Assembly: GCF_003072125.1 (NCBI RefSeq)
Contig: NZ_QCYH01000002.1
Span: 124,001 to 188,000, forward strand
Origin: Pelagivirga sediminicola
GTDB lineage: Bacteria; Pseudomonadota; Alphaproteobacteria; Rhodobacterales; Rhodobacteraceae
Length of the DNA: 64,000 nucleotides
Reading direction: 5' to 3'
Position numbers and translations under genes: made by a program. Below, in pieces: positions 27,567-37,036 of the stretch. The notes beneath the pieces are model-generated. The model was given only the letters and a program-made list of their open reading frames with translations, had not been told where the DNA came from and did not search any database. Positions within the stretch are counted from its first letter, which is position 1, and the number at the start of each line of letters is the position of its first letter.

Positions 27567-28531
27567 CATCCGATCCGCTTGCTCCCTTGGTCGATATCAT
27601 CATCCCGACCTTCAATCGCGCGCATCTGATCGCCGGGGCCATTCGTGCGGCGCTTGATCAAAGCTGGTGGAACATCCGCGTCACGGTGATCGACGACGCA
27701 GGCACTGACGCCACCCATGATGCAGTCCAGCCGTTCCTGTCCGATAGGCGCGTCAACTATATCCGGCTGGCGGGCAACCTCGGCACGGCAAATGCAAAGA
27801 ATGCGGGCCTTTTGCTGACCGGGGGCGACGCGGTCACCTTTCACGATTCAGACGACATACCGCATCGCGACAAGGTCTTGCACCAGGTCCGTGTCCTGAC
27901 CGCGCAGGATATCGGCGCCGACGAGTGTCTGAACTGGAAGCTGGCGCATAAGGAAGCGGGCCAGAGGCTGGAGGTCAGCGCCGCACTCACCCATCATGAG
28001 TTGATCCTGCCGGACGGGCGCCGCGTTGAAATCCGCCGCGACATTTCCCTGCTGGATGACGTGTTCCCGAACCTTCAGATGGGCGCGTGGGTGCCCGGCG
28101 AATGGACGCATATCAACTCCGGCCTGTTTCGCGCGGATGTGTTCCGCCGCCTCGGCGGGTTCGAGGACTGCATCGAGGAGGACCGCGAGTTCCGCAACCG
28201 GCTGATCCTGAATGGCGAGATTATCTGGATCGTGCCGGAACTGCTGCTGACCAAGATCGAGACCCCGGACAGCCTGACGCAATCGGCGGTGTCGAACTAC
28301 GACAGCACAAGACGCAAGGCGGACCGCCAACTGGTCTGGCAGAAGGTCGAGGAGTGGCGCCAGAGCGGCACGGTCGCGACGGTGCCGGTGGATATCCCGA
28401 ACCTTGAGGTGAGCTTTGTCAGCCGCCCCGATCTGCTGCGGCGCCGCGAGATTCCGGCGACGTTGGGCACATCGGCTCAGGTTGACAGGATCCTGCCCTC
28501 GGCCTCGGCCTTGCAGGTAGCCGCGCAATGA
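27563..28531 (+). CDS. Family 2 glycosyltransferase
   Basis: 322 residues, soluble GT-A protein. DIIIPTFNRAHLIAGAIRAA begins the nucleotide-binding fold, VIDDAGTD gives the first Asp and FHDSDDIPHRDKVLHQ the metal-binding DxDD. No membrane segment. The C-terminal 120 residues (from GEWTHINSGLFRADVFRRLG) have the acceptor-side features of the clan. It lies between two other glycosyltransferase genes with 4-nt overlaps. Confidence 0.88.
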   Translation: MTSDPLAPLVDIIIPTFNRAHLIAGAIRAALDQSWWNIRVTVIDDAGTDATHDAVQPFLSDRRVNYIRLAGNLGTANAKNAGLLLTGGDAVTFHDSDDIPHRDKVLHQVRVLTAQDIGADECLNWKLAHKEAGQRLEVSAALTHHELILPDGRRVEIRRDISLLDDVFPNLQMGAWVPGEWTHINSGLFRADVFRRLGGFEDCIEEDREFRNRLILNGEIIWIVPELLLTKIETPDSLTQSAVSNYDSTRRKADRQLVWQKVEEWRQSGTVATVPVDIPNLEVSFVSRPDLLRRREIPATLGTSAQVDRILPSASALQVAAQ

Positions 28532-29574
28532 AGGCGCTGCGGCATCAGCCCGGGCGCGCCGCCATCGCGATCGTCGATCCGTGCAGCAGTGCGGGTTATG
28601 ATCTGCCCGACATCGGGACTGGCGGGCTCGGCGGCACCGAAGCGACGGTGCTGCGGGTGGCCACCGCGCTCGGGCCTCAGTTCGAAATCACGCATTATCA
28701 GAATGGGCGCAGCAACCGGCATATGTCCGGGGCCGGGCAAATGCGGCCCCTGCACGAAGTCTGGGACGGGCCGAGTCCCGCTGTCCTGATCGTCATCAAC
28801 CGCTGGAAGGTGGCGATCAAGCTGCGAAGGCAGCATCCGGAGAGGCCGATCTTCCTTTGGCTCCATATCTATCCCGGTCGTCACAACCGCAAGATGGGCG
28901 CAGCGCTGAAGGCCGCCGACATCACCGTCATCTGCGTTTCCAACACGCATGCGCATGAGCTTGCGGGGTTCCTCGGGGCGCAGGAGCTACCGCGCATCCG
29001 GGTGATCTACAATCCGCTCGACGACGCTCTGCACCCCGACGACATGCCCCGCGATCCGGACAGGCTGCTCTTCGCCAGCTCGCCGCACAAGGGGCTGGCC
29101 GAGGTGTTCGGACAGTTCGCCGTCCTGCGCCGCGATCTTCCGGACCTGAGCCTCGCCGTCGCCGATCCCGGCTATCTGCGGTGGGAAACGGGGCCGGTGC
29201 CCGAGGGCGTGCTCTTCCTCGGCTCGCTGTCGCATACCGCCCTGATCCGGCAAATGCGCCGGGCGCTGTGCCTCTTCTATCCGCAGACGACATTTGCCGA
29301 GACGTTCGGTCTGGTCTTGGCCGAGGCCAACGCGGTCGGCACGCCCGTTCTGGTCCACGGGGATCTTGGCGCGAACGCGGAAATCGTCGCGGATGCGGAT
29401 CAGCGGGTAGACGGGCACGACCCGGCGCAAATCCTCGCGCGCATTCGGGCGTGGCGCCAGGCGCCGCCGCAGGTCACGGCCAATCCTGCCTTCTGGACGG
29501 GCCGGGTCGCCAACGAGTGGGCGCAGTTACTGGACCGCGCGACTGAGACGCGCCCGCAGATGAGAATGGTGTAG
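28528..29574 (+). CDS. Family 4-type (GT-B) glycosyltransferase
   Basis: 348 residues. The N-terminal half shows GTGGLGGTEATVLRVATAL, a GGxE/G acceptor-side loop. The C-terminal half has FASSPHKGLAEVF and TTFAETFGLVLAEANAVGTP, the Ex7E sugar-nucleotide-binding motif of GT4 enzymes. A retaining transferase using a nucleotide sugar is expected. It is 3 nt upstream of the acyl-CoA-dehydrogenase-like gene. Confidence 0.85.
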   Translation: MKALRHQPGRAAIAIVDPCSSAGYDLPDIGTGGLGGTEATVLRVATALGPQFEITHYQNGRSNRHMSGAGQMRPLHEVWDGPSPAVLIVINRWKVAIKLRRQHPERPIFLWLHIYPGRHNRKMGAALKAADITVICVSNTHAHELAGFLGAQELPRIRVIYNPLDDALHPDDMPRDPDRLLFASSPHKGLAEVFGQFAVLRRDLPDLSLAVADPGYLRWETGPVPEGVLFLGSLSHTALIRQMRRALCLFYPQTTFAETFGLVLAEANAVGTPVLVHGDLGANAEIVADADQRVDGHDPAQILARIRAWRQAPPQVTANPAFWTGRVANEWAQLLDRATETRPQMRMV

Positions 29575-29577
29575 AGG

Positions 29578-30675
29578 ATGACAGTCTCCAAACCGCTTGC
29601 TGCGTTGACGCCATTGACCTCCGACGGGCCGGTGCCGTCTCATGTCTTGGAGACCTTGCGGGCCGCCGCCGCGGGCGAGGAACGGGGCGCGCGCCCTATC
29701 AGCCACTCCATCGACCTGTTGAGGCAGGCAGGCTTACTGACGGATGACGGCACGAGCGATCTGGCCCGCACCGCACGCGCGCTGATGCAGGTCGGCGCGG
29801 CAAATCTCGGTGTCGGGCGGCTGTGGGAGGGGCATGTCAACGCGCTGCATCTTATCAGCCTTTATGGGACCGCCTCAGTCAAAAAGTCCCTGATCCGCAG
29901 GATCGCAGAACGCGCGCTGTTGGGCGTCTGGGGCGCTGACGGTGCGGTGCCGGTCGCGCTGGACGCCTCGGGAAACTGTTTGACTGGCAGCAAGAGCTTT
30001 GCCTCGGGTCTGGGCACGGTGACCGATGCGCTGGTCACCGTCAATTCCGGTCCCGATGTACGTCTGGCACTGATCGATGTGACGGATGCCGTCCGCGCGG
30101 ACCCGTCCACATGGGACATGCAGGGGATGCGTGCCACCGCCTCGGGCAGCTACGATTTCGCGGGCTTGCCTGCGGGCCGGGTTGAGTGGATCGGCGCGCC
30201 GGGTGATTACCTGAGAGAGCCACACTTCGTTGGCGGTGTCTGGCGCATCGCGGCCTTGCAGGCGGGCGCCGCCGCGGGCTTGCTGGACAGGGCCGCAGCA
30301 GAGCTTCGCGCTGCAGGACGCATGGACGCGGAGGCTCAGAAAACCCGTCTGATGGGTGTATTGATGCGAATCTGGGCCGGTATGGCACTGACCGAGCGCG
30401 CCGCCGAAGCCGCCGACGACCGGCATATCGCACGAGAATCCATCGTCGCCACGTCGATAGCGGCCCGGCTTTTTACTGAAGAGGTCGGGCTCGACGCGAT
30501 CCGGGCGGTTGAACAGAGCATCGGCCTGCGGCATTTCGATGCCGGCTCCGAGACCGGGCGGGTTGCGCGCGATCTGTCGGTCTATCTGCGGCAGGCCGCG
30601 CGGGATGCGTTTCTGCAACGCGCGGCGCAGACGGCCCTTGGAGAGGACGGTCGGATCTGGGGGGTGTTTGAATGA
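29578..30675 (+). CDS. Acyl-CoA-dehydrogenase-like flavoprotein
   Basis: 365 residues with the overall layout of acyl-CoA dehydrogenases: helical N-terminus (LARTARALMQVGAANLGVGR), a beta middle domain (GVWGADGAVPVALDASGNCL, FASGLGTVTDALVTVNSG) and a helical C-terminus (AVEQSIGLRHFDAGSETGRV). I cannot identify the catalytic Glu with confidence. Because the neighbours are glycosyltransferases and a deacetylase, it may act on a carrier- or sugar-linked acyl or amine group. Overlaps the PIG-L gene by 4 nt. Confidence 0.75.
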   Translation: MTVSKPLAALTPLTSDGPVPSHVLETLRAAAAGEERGARPISHSIDLLRQAGLLTDDGTSDLARTARALMQVGAANLGVGRLWEGHVNALHLISLYGTASVKKSLIRRIAERALLGVWGADGAVPVALDASGNCLTGSKSFASGLGTVTDALVTVNSGPDVRLALIDVTDAVRADPSTWDMQGMRATASGSYDFAGLPAGRVEWIGAPGDYLREPHFVGGVWRIAALQAGAAAGLLDRAAAELRAAGRMDAEAQKTRLMGVLMRIWAGMALTERAAEAADDRHIARESIVATSIAARLFTEEVGLDAIRAVEQSIGLRHFDAGSETGRVARDLSVYLRQAARDAFLQRAAQTALGEDGRIWGVFE

Positions 30676-31376
30676 ACATTGCGCCCAGCGCCCTGCTGCC
30701 GGACGTCTTCCAAGGCCAAGAAAGGCTCGTCGTGCTGGCCCCGCATCCCGACGATGAATCCCTCGGCTGCGGCGCGCTTTTGGCGCGGGCCTTCGCGGGG
30801 GCAGGTGCGCATGTCATCTGCCTGACCGATGGCAGCGCAAGTCATCCGGGCTCGGCCTTCTGGACCCCGACGCGGCTGGCGGCAAAGAGACAGGCGGAGA
30901 TGGTCGAAGCGATCGAATGCCTGGGCGGATCCGCGCGCGACCTGACCTGGCTTGGCCTGACCGACAGCCGACTTTATCAGGCCGATGCCGCCGCTGTTGT
31001 CGCAAGGCTCGAGCAGGTCATCCAAGGCTGGGGCGCGCGCCATATTTTCGTGCCTGCCGCCGAGGACCACCACGAGGATCATCAGGCGACCGCGCGATTT
31101 GCAGGCCAGCTCCGCACCCGCCGACCGGACTGGATGTTTTACAGCTATCCCGTCTGGTGCCGCTGGGACGATCCGGATTTCCGGCAGACGATTGTCCGTC
31201 ACAGCCCCGTGTCTGTGCCTCCGGGCGGCCTGCGCGACAGGAAACGCGCGGCGATTGATGCGCATCGAAGCCAGACTGGACAAATTGTCACCGACGATCC
31301 ATCCGGTTTCACCCTGCCGCCGGGGTTCATCGAGAAATTCGTGACCGAAGACGAGATCTTCTGGAGGATGCCGTGA
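30672..31376 (+). CDS. PIG-L family zinc deacetylase
   Basis: 234 residues. The zinc site is LAPHPDDESLGCGALLARA near residue 24 (H, D, D) with the third ligand in EDHHEDHQATARFAG near residue 135. Family members remove acetyl from N-acetylglucosamine groups in GPI anchors, mycothiol, bacillithiol or antibiotics. Here flanked by glycosyltransferases and a methyltransferase, so an N-acetylated sugar of the operon's product is the likely substrate. 4-nt overlaps at both ends. Confidence 0.9.
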   Translation: MNIAPSALLPDVFQGQERLVVLAPHPDDESLGCGALLARAFAGAGAHVICLTDGSASHPGSAFWTPTRLAAKRQAEMVEAIECLGGSARDLTWLGLTDSRLYQADAAAVVARLEQVIQGWGARHIFVPAAEDHHEDHQATARFAGQLRTRRPDWMFYSYPVWCRWDDPDFRQTIVRHSPVSVPPGGLRDRKRAAIDAHRSQTGQIVTDDPSGFTLPPGFIEKFVTEDEIFWRMP

Positions 31377-31939
31377 TGGGTGTGGGTCGCGATCACCTGA
31401 ACGCGCTTTATGCAGGCACCTCGGATCCGTGGGATTTTGCGCACAGCGATTACGAACAGGCCAAGTTCGCCGCGACGCGCGCTGCGCTGTCGCGGCCCCG
31501 TTACACCTCGGCCTTCGAGCTGGGCTGCGGCAACGGGCAGCTCGCCCGGCATCTGGTTAAGATCTGCGACCGCTATACCGGCATGGATGCCGTGGCCATC
31601 GCGATCGAGGCCGCACGCAAGGCAGTGCCGGAAGCCCATTTCATCTGCGATTTTTACCCTTGTCCACTGCCTACGGGCGATTTCGACCTGCTGATCCTGT
31701 CCGAGATCCTCTACTTTCTCGATCACGATACCCTCACGAAACTGGCCTCTGAAATCTCTACCGCTTGGCCTCATGCAGACGTGCTATGCGTGAGCTGGCT
31801 GGGCGAAACAGATCACGATTTGCAGGGAGAGGAGGCGCTGGAGACGTTTGCGAGGGCGCTTGCGACCCATTATTTCGACTGTATAGCGCAAACCGACGGG
31901 TATCGCATCGACCGCGGATTGCCGAGGGGGCAGGCATGA
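31373..31939 (+). CDS. NodS-like SAM-dependent methyltransferase
   Basis: 188 residues. SDPWDFAHSDYEQAKFAATR is the signature opening of NodS-type proteins, followed by the SAM motif AFELGCGNGQLARHLVKICD and LLILSEILYFLD. NodS N-methylates the deacetylated glucosamine of rhizobial Nod factors. Coming directly after a sugar deacetylase gene, an N-methylation of the freed amine is a reasonable inference, not proof. Overlaps both neighbours. Confidence 0.85.
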   Translation: MMGVGRDHLNALYAGTSDPWDFAHSDYEQAKFAATRAALSRPRYTSAFELGCGNGQLARHLVKICDRYTGMDAVAIAIEAARKAVPEAHFICDFYPCPLPTGDFDLLILSEILYFLDHDTLTKLASEISTAWPHADVLCVSWLGETDHDLQGEEALETFARALATHYFDCIAQTDGYRIDRGLPRGQA

Positions 31940-33039
31940 GCTTTACCGTCACAAAAGACACCGCCATCGTTATCCCCGCCCGCAACGAGGAGGCCCGGAT
32001 TGGTGTCTGCCTGTCCGCTTTGGCTGCACAATGCGCGGCGCGCGTCACGGTGATCCTGGTGGTCAACAACACCACCGACTGCACAAGCGCTGCGGCCCGC
32101 GGCATCGCCGCTCGGCTTGGCCTCGACCTGACGGTGCTCGAGCGCAGCCTCGCTCCGGATCAGGGTGTCGGGGCCGCCCGACGGATCGGGTGCGATCACG
32201 CCCTGCAAACCCTGCCTGCGCTTCGCTATCTGCTCACCACGGATGCGGATTGCATCGCGTCCCCGGATTGGATTGCTCGAAACATCGCCCATCTGGAAAC
32301 GGTGGACGCTGTCTGCGGCAAGATCGGTCTGATCGCGGGCGAAGCGGATATCCTCGACGGTATAGACCGGCACTTTGCGGAAATTGAAGGGACCTACAGA
32401 CGCTTGGTGCAGGATATCTATGCGCGTCACGCGCCGGGATGTGCGGATATCGGTGGCACCCATGGCGATGCGGCAGGGGCGAGCCTCGCGTTCACCCGCG
32501 CGGCCTATCTGGCTGCCGGAGGGTTCGCGCCCGTCAGCTGCGGCGAAGACCGCCGCATCGTCCGGGCGCTTCGCGAGGCGGGCGGCAGAGTGCGTCACGC
32601 CGACGATGTGACGGTGCAGGCGTCCTGCCGCCTGACCGGTCGCGCGGTCGGTGGCATGTCCGACGCGCTGAAGGCGCGCATCAGTGGCATGGATTACCCG
32701 GTCGATGACTGCCTGCCGCCGGCGGACTGGGTGGTCAGACATGCGGTCCACAACGTACTTGGCCCATGGCCCCCGCTTGTGCCTAAACGCTTCCGCCTCA
32801 ACGTGCGGGACCTGCCGCGGCACATCGAACTACTGGAGAATTTCAGGAATTCGGAGCGGCTCACATCCGTTTCGATAGCTTCGGCAGCGATGTCTCCCCT
32901 TGACATGCTTCTGCCGGGCAAGGGGTCAGCGCATGTCGCAGCTGGCGCCGACATGCGGGCCGGTCCGGTCTTTGCGGATCGACCGCCTGCACCTACTCAA
33001 ACCGATGCGTCGGCAGTGCCGACCACGAAAGGAGCGTAA
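31936..33039 (+). CDS. Family 2 glycosyltransferase
   Basis: 367 residues, start at the ATG overlapping the methyltransferase stop. AIVIPARNEEARIGVCLSAL starts the GT-A fold, LLTTDADCIASPDW holds the DxD and VSCGEDRRIVRALREAGG the acceptor-side region. GDAAGASLAFTRAAYLAAGG is also typical. The last 80 residues are Pro/Ala-rich and probably disordered. Third GT2 of the operon; its TAA is one base before the DUF892 ATG. Confidence 0.87.
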   Translation: MSFTVTKDTAIVIPARNEEARIGVCLSALAAQCAARVTVILVVNNTTDCTSAAARGIAARLGLDLTVLERSLAPDQGVGAARRIGCDHALQTLPALRYLLTTDADCIASPDWIARNIAHLETVDAVCGKIGLIAGEADILDGIDRHFAEIEGTYRRLVQDIYARHAPGCADIGGTHGDAAGASLAFTRAAYLAAGGFAPVSCGEDRRIVRALREAGGRVRHADDVTVQASCRLTGRAVGGMSDALKARISGMDYPVDDCLPPADWVVRHAVHNVLGPWPPLVPKRFRLNVRDLPRHIELLENFRNSERLTSVSIASAAMSPLDMLLPGKGSAHVAAGADMRAGPVFADRPPAPTQTDASAVPTTKGA

Positions 33040-33040
33040 A

Positions 33041-33529
33041 ATGACAACGTTGAAAGACCTATATGTCGAAGAGCTGCAGGATCTTTGGTCCGCGAATGAT
33101 CAGATGTCGGACGTGGTGTCGGCCATGGCTGACAAGGCATCCGACAGCAAGCTGGCGGACCGGCTGAGCTCGGCCAAGGACGGGATCGATCAGCACATCC
33201 GCTTGCTGAAATCCCTTCTCGAAGACACGGAGGCAGACGTGAAGAAGGAGCATTGCAAGGGCATGGAAGGGCTGGTGAAGGAGGCCAAAAAGCACGCGCT
33301 TGACAGTGATCTAAGCGGTGCCGCGCTCGACGTGGCGATCATCGCGCAATATCAGCGCATGTGTCATTACGGCATCGCCGGATTCGGCACGACCAAGGCA
33401 TTCGCCGAGGCGCTCGGCAATGACGAGGCGGCGCGCAAGCTCGACGGGGCGCTGGACAACATCTACGAGTCCGACGATTTCATGACCGAACTGGCCGAGC
33501 GCTCAAGGAATGTGGATGCCGCGTCCTAG
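33041..33529 (+). CDS. DUF892 ferritin-like protein (YciE/YciF family)
   Basis: 162 residues, all-helical. LKDLYVEELQDLWSANDQMS, DGIDQHIRLLK and IAQYQRMCHYGIAGFGTTKA with its Glu/His residues mark the four-helix ferritin-like family DUF892. These proteins are often induced by osmotic and general stress. RBS GAAAGGAGCG precedes the ATG. It closes the glycosyltransferase operon, followed by a strong hairpin. Confidence 0.92.
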   Translation: MTTLKDLYVEELQDLWSANDQMSDVVSAMADKASDSKLADRLSSAKDGIDQHIRLLKSLLEDTEADVKKEHCKGMEGLVKEAKKHALDSDLSGAALDVAIIAQYQRMCHYGIAGFGTTKAFAEALGNDEAARKLDGALDNIYESDDFMTELAERSRNVDAAS

Positions 33530-33540
33530 TGACCGAGCAT

Positions 33541-33573
33541 CCTGTGAGGCAGCCTATCTGGCTGCCTCACAGG
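33541..33573 (+). terminator. Perfect 14-bp hairpin ending the glycosyltransferase operon
   Basis: CCTGTGAGGCAGCC (33541-33554) is perfectly complementary to GGCTGCCTCACAGG (33560-33573) around the 5-nt loop TATCT. No T tract follows, but stem strength and position 11 nt after the DUF892 stop support a terminator or 3' stabiliser. Confidence 0.75.
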
Positions 33574-33815
33574 CTGTCATCGTATGCGACAAAAAGAGCA
33601 TGCGGATGACCTGAAATGACCTGATCGCCAAAACAATGCTGCTACTCGCAGCCGAGCGGGGCCTCGACACTAAGTTTCGTTCCCTTCTTAGACGCATTGC
33701 GGATTGCGGAATGGACGGCAGCGACTGGCCTGATTTGATGGTAAGTCCGACCTTATGTCCGACTTTATCAACCGCCCTCAAATCGAAGTTCCTTCCGCCG
33801 CTCATCGTGAACGCC

Positions 33816-33930
33816 GCCAGGTACTGGTCGGATGATGACAAACTGCGCATTGTGGAGGAAAGATTCATTGGCCAACCCGCGTGAAACGGGGCTGAGCGTC
33901 AACGCAAGAAGAACCCCAAGGAGGATGGCT
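33816..33930 (+). mobile_element. Possible transposase orfA fragment
   Basis: RYWSDDDKLRIVEERF resembles the opening of IS3/IS66-type orfA proteins (RRWSDEEKRRIVEE). It then runs to a stop, with ETGLSVNARRRTP in another frame. Too short for a family call. The rest of 33574-34030 shows no gene. Confidence 0.3.
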
Positions 33931-34030
33931 GAGAACAGTTATGGATCATATTTATTGACATTTGACACTCTGCGATGCCCCTGCTTGTCAGCAATGTGAT
34001 GCGAGGATAGATCGTGAACAACACCTGTGG

Positions 34031-36925
34031 ATGCTGACCATGCAGATTGATCTGGACGCGCTTTTCGGCAAGGCGCCATCACCCTACGTTCTTCTGGATC
34101 CTGATCTGCGAATGGTCTGGGCCAATGATGCCTATCTCGAAGTGACAGGGCGCCGTCGGGAGTCCGTGATCGGGCGGCTGCTGACCGAAGAATTCCCGGC
34201 ACCCGCCGATTCCGTTTCGGACGAGATGCTGCGCGGATCTTTTCGCCGGGTGCTGACATCGGGAAAAGTCGATCACCTGCCGCTGATTTCCTATCCGATT
34301 GCGGCAGCGGACGGGACAATTGAAGAGCGGTATTGGAGTGCGACCCACACCCCGATCCTGGACGCAAAGGGCCTGGTCAAGTTCATCTTGCAGAATACGG
34401 TGGACGTCACCGATCTGTATCGCAGCGCAGAGGTCGCAGACTCCGAAAGCATCTCGCGCAGCGCGGCGCTGTTACAGCGGGCGGAAGCCGTCGCAACCGA
34501 GAACCTGGCACTGGGAGAGATCACGGAGTTTTTTCAGTCTACCTTCGATCAGGCTCCCAGCTTCATGGCGATACTGCACGGGCCGCAGCATGTGTTTAGG
34601 ATCGTAAACCAATCCTACACCGACCTCATTGGCGGAAGGGACGTGATAGGCTCGCCGGTTCGCGAGGCCTTGCCGGACATCGAAGGGCAAGGATTCATCG
34701 AGTTGCTCGATCAGGTGTTTCATTCGGGCGAGCCGGTGTCGGTCAGGGCAATGCCCGCGCAGATCCAGGCGGCACCCGACCAGCAGCCGGAACAGCATTT
34801 CGTGGACTTCATGTTCCACCCTTTGAAAGACAATTCCGGCGCGCCGAGTGGCATCTTTGTTCAAGGGCACGATGTAACGGGCCAGAAGATCGCCGAAGCC
34901 AAGCTGACGGCAACCCGGGAAAAGTTCCGGACGATGGCGCAGACCATGCCGGTTCATGTCTGGACCGCCGACCGGGACGGCGGGCTGAACTGGCTGAACG
35001 TGCAAATTTATGAATATACCGGGCATGCCGAGGGCGAACTCTATGGCACGGACTGGGTTCGTGTCGTCCACCCCGAGGATATCAAGACAGCGGCAGCGAA
35101 GTGGACGCGTGCCATTCGACGGGGCCGGAGCTATGAAAGCGAATTCCGCATTCGCAGGGTCGACGGCACCTACCGCTGGCATATCGTGCGGGCGTCTGCA
35201 TTGCGTGCCGATGATGGGTCGTTGACCGGTTGGGTTGGAACCAACACTGATATCGAAGAGCGAAAGAATACCGAAGCGGACATTGCCAAACTCAATGAAA
35301 CACTCGAAGCACGGGTGGCCGAGCGAAACCGCGAGCTGGAGGAACTCAACGCGGCATTGCGCCAAAGTCAAAAACTCGAAGCGATCGGAAGCCTTGCAGG
35401 GGGGGTCGCACATGATTTCAACAACCTGCTTCAGGTGATAATGGGCAATCTTCAGCTTGTGACGCGCGGCATGCCAGAGGAGTCTCCGGGCCGAAATCAC
35501 CTTGATCAGGCCATGAGAAGCGTCAAGCGTGGCGCGACTCTCGCCTCTCAGCTTCTGTCCTTTGCGCGCAAGCAGCCTCTTGCACCTGTGGTCATAAACC
35601 TGAACCGGCTTCTGGGAGAGACCAACGATATCCTGCGCAGCGCCATTGGCGATGGTATTGACCTTGAAATGCGCTTGGAAGACGGGCTTTGGAATACCAA
35701 CGTCGATCCCAACAGTATGGAAAACGCCCTGCTCAACCTCGCGATCAACGCGCGCGACGCGATGGACGGGCAGGGAAAACTGACAATCGTCGCAAGCAAT
35801 GCAGAGCTGGATGAAACCTATGCCCACACCCATCCGGACGCGGACGTCGGGCAATATGTCAGGCTCGCGGTAACGGACACCGGCTGTGGCATGTCGCCGG
35901 AAACCGCCGATCGGATATTCGAGCCGTTTTTCACAACCAAGGCAGATGGCCACGGTACTGGTCTCGGCATGTCGATGGTCTACGGGTTTGCGAAGCAGTC
36001 AGGCGGTCACGTCACGCTTGACAGCAAGGTCGGTTGCGGCACCACGATGAACATCTATCTACCTCGCTCCCTTGAGGCTGAGCAGTCAATTCATCCCGTC
36101 GCAGACGCCGGACTATCGGGGGGATCCGAAACGATACTGCTGGTCGAGGACGACGATGACGTTCGCGAAACCGCATTCAACGCGCTGACAGACCTTGGAT
36201 ATTCGGTTTTACAGGCCTCTGGCGCAGGGCAGGCTCTGAGCATATTGCGAGGTGACCAGCATATCGATCTCTTGTTCACCGATGTGGTGATGCCAGGAGA
36301 GATGACGGGCCATATGCTAGCTGAAAGGATGCGCACAGTGCGCCCCAACGTGCCTGTGCTGTTCACATCCGGGTTCGTTCAGGATTCGATTGTGCATGAT
36401 GGTCGGCTGGATGAGGGGGTTCAATTGATCGGAAAACCCTACACGCAATTGGAATTGGCTCATAAGGTTCGTGAAGTCCTCGGGTGCAAGGGAACCGCAG
36501 TCAACGCAAACCCGTCGACCACCGCGGATATTCCCGACGGACCTGTTCCGACAGGTAAGCCGGGCTTCGACGGTCTGCGCATCCTGATTTGCGAAGACGA
36601 TCCAGTGATCCGGCTGGACATGGCAGAAGTGCTGCGCGAAGCCGGATGCATAGCACTGGAAGCGGCAAGCGCGGGCAAGGCTTTTGATATACTGAAGGCC
36701 GAAGTGGTGGACCTGTTGATCACCGATGTCGGATTGCCCGATCGGACGGGTGAAGAATTGGCGCAGGACGCGCGGGAGCTAGACCCGAAACTGCCGGTGA
36801 TCTTCGCAACGGGCGGCGTGGAGGTTCCTTCCGCCGCCGCACTGGGCAACTGCAAGGTGCTGGTCAAACCTTTCGAGGCCACCGCCATGCGAGAGGCCAT
36901 CGAAGCAATGAGGATCGCCCGATGA
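34031..36925 (+). CDS. Hybrid sensor histidine kinase: three PAS, HisKA, ATPase, two receivers
   Basis: About 964 residues, start uncertain (ATG 34031, ATG 34040 or TTG 33962). PAS domains lie at about 10-125 ([20 protein letters not shown]), 166-280 and 297-415 ([17 protein letters not shown]). The phosphorylated His is in [12 protein letters not shown] near 458. The ATPase shows [14 protein letters not shown] and [18 protein letters not shown]. Receivers at about 700-820 ([15 protein letters not shown]) and 850-960 ([16 protein letters not shown]) both keep the acceptor Asp. No membrane segment, so a cytosolic sensor. No cognate DNA-binding regulator is adjacent; the signal is unknown. Confidence 0.9.
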   Translation: MLTMQIDLDALFGKAPSPYVLLDPDLRMVWANDAYLEVTGRRRESVIGRLLTEEFPAPADSVSDEMLRGSFRRVLTSGKVDHLPLISYPIAAADGTIEERYWSATHTPILDAKGLVKFILQNTVDVTDLYRSAEVADSESISRSAALLQRAEAVATENLALGEITEFFQSTFDQAPSFMAILHGPQHVFRIVNQSYTDLIGGRDVIGSPVREALPDIEGQGFIELLDQVFHSGEPVSVRAMPAQIQAAPDQQPEQHFVDFMFHPLKDNSGAPSGIFVQGHDVTGQKIAEAKLTATREKFRTMAQTMPVHVWTADRDGGLNWLNVQIYEYTGHAEGELYGTDWVRVVHPEDIKTAAAKWTRAIRRGRSYESEFRIRRVDGTYRWHIVRASALRADDGSLTGWVGTNTDIEERKNTEADIAKLNETLEARVAERNRELEELNAALRQSQKLEAIGSLAGGVAHDFNNLLQVIMGNLQLVTRGMPEESPGRNHLDQAMRSVKRGATLASQLLSFARKQPLAPVVINLNRLLGETNDILRSAIGDGIDLEMRLEDGLWNTNVDPNSMENALLNLAINARDAMDGQGKLTIVASNAELDETYAHTHPDADVGQYVRLAVTDTGCGMSPETADRIFEPFFTTKADGHGTGLGMSMVYGFAKQSGGHVTLDSKVGCGTTMNIYLPRSLEAEQSIHPVADAGLSGGSETILLVEDDDDVRETAFNALTDLGYSVLQASGAGQALSILRGDQHIDLLFTDVVMPGEMTGHMLAERMRTVRPNVPVLFTSGFVQDSIVHDGRLDEGVQLIGKPYTQLELAHKVREVLGCKGTAVNANPSTTADIPDGPVPTGKPGFDGLRILICEDDPVIRLDMAEVLREAGCIALEAASAGKAFDILKAEVVDLLITDVGLPDRTGEELAQDARELDPKLPVIFATGGVEVPSAAALGNCKVLVKPFEATAMREAIEAMRIAR

Positions 36926-37036
36926 TCAATCACTTGGAATGCAAAGTGCAGCCCCGAAAATCAAAGCAGCTATCTGCGCAACGGGAATGCGAGGACGACA
37001 ATCAACGCCTGATCGAAGGATGTTAGGCGGTCTCAA

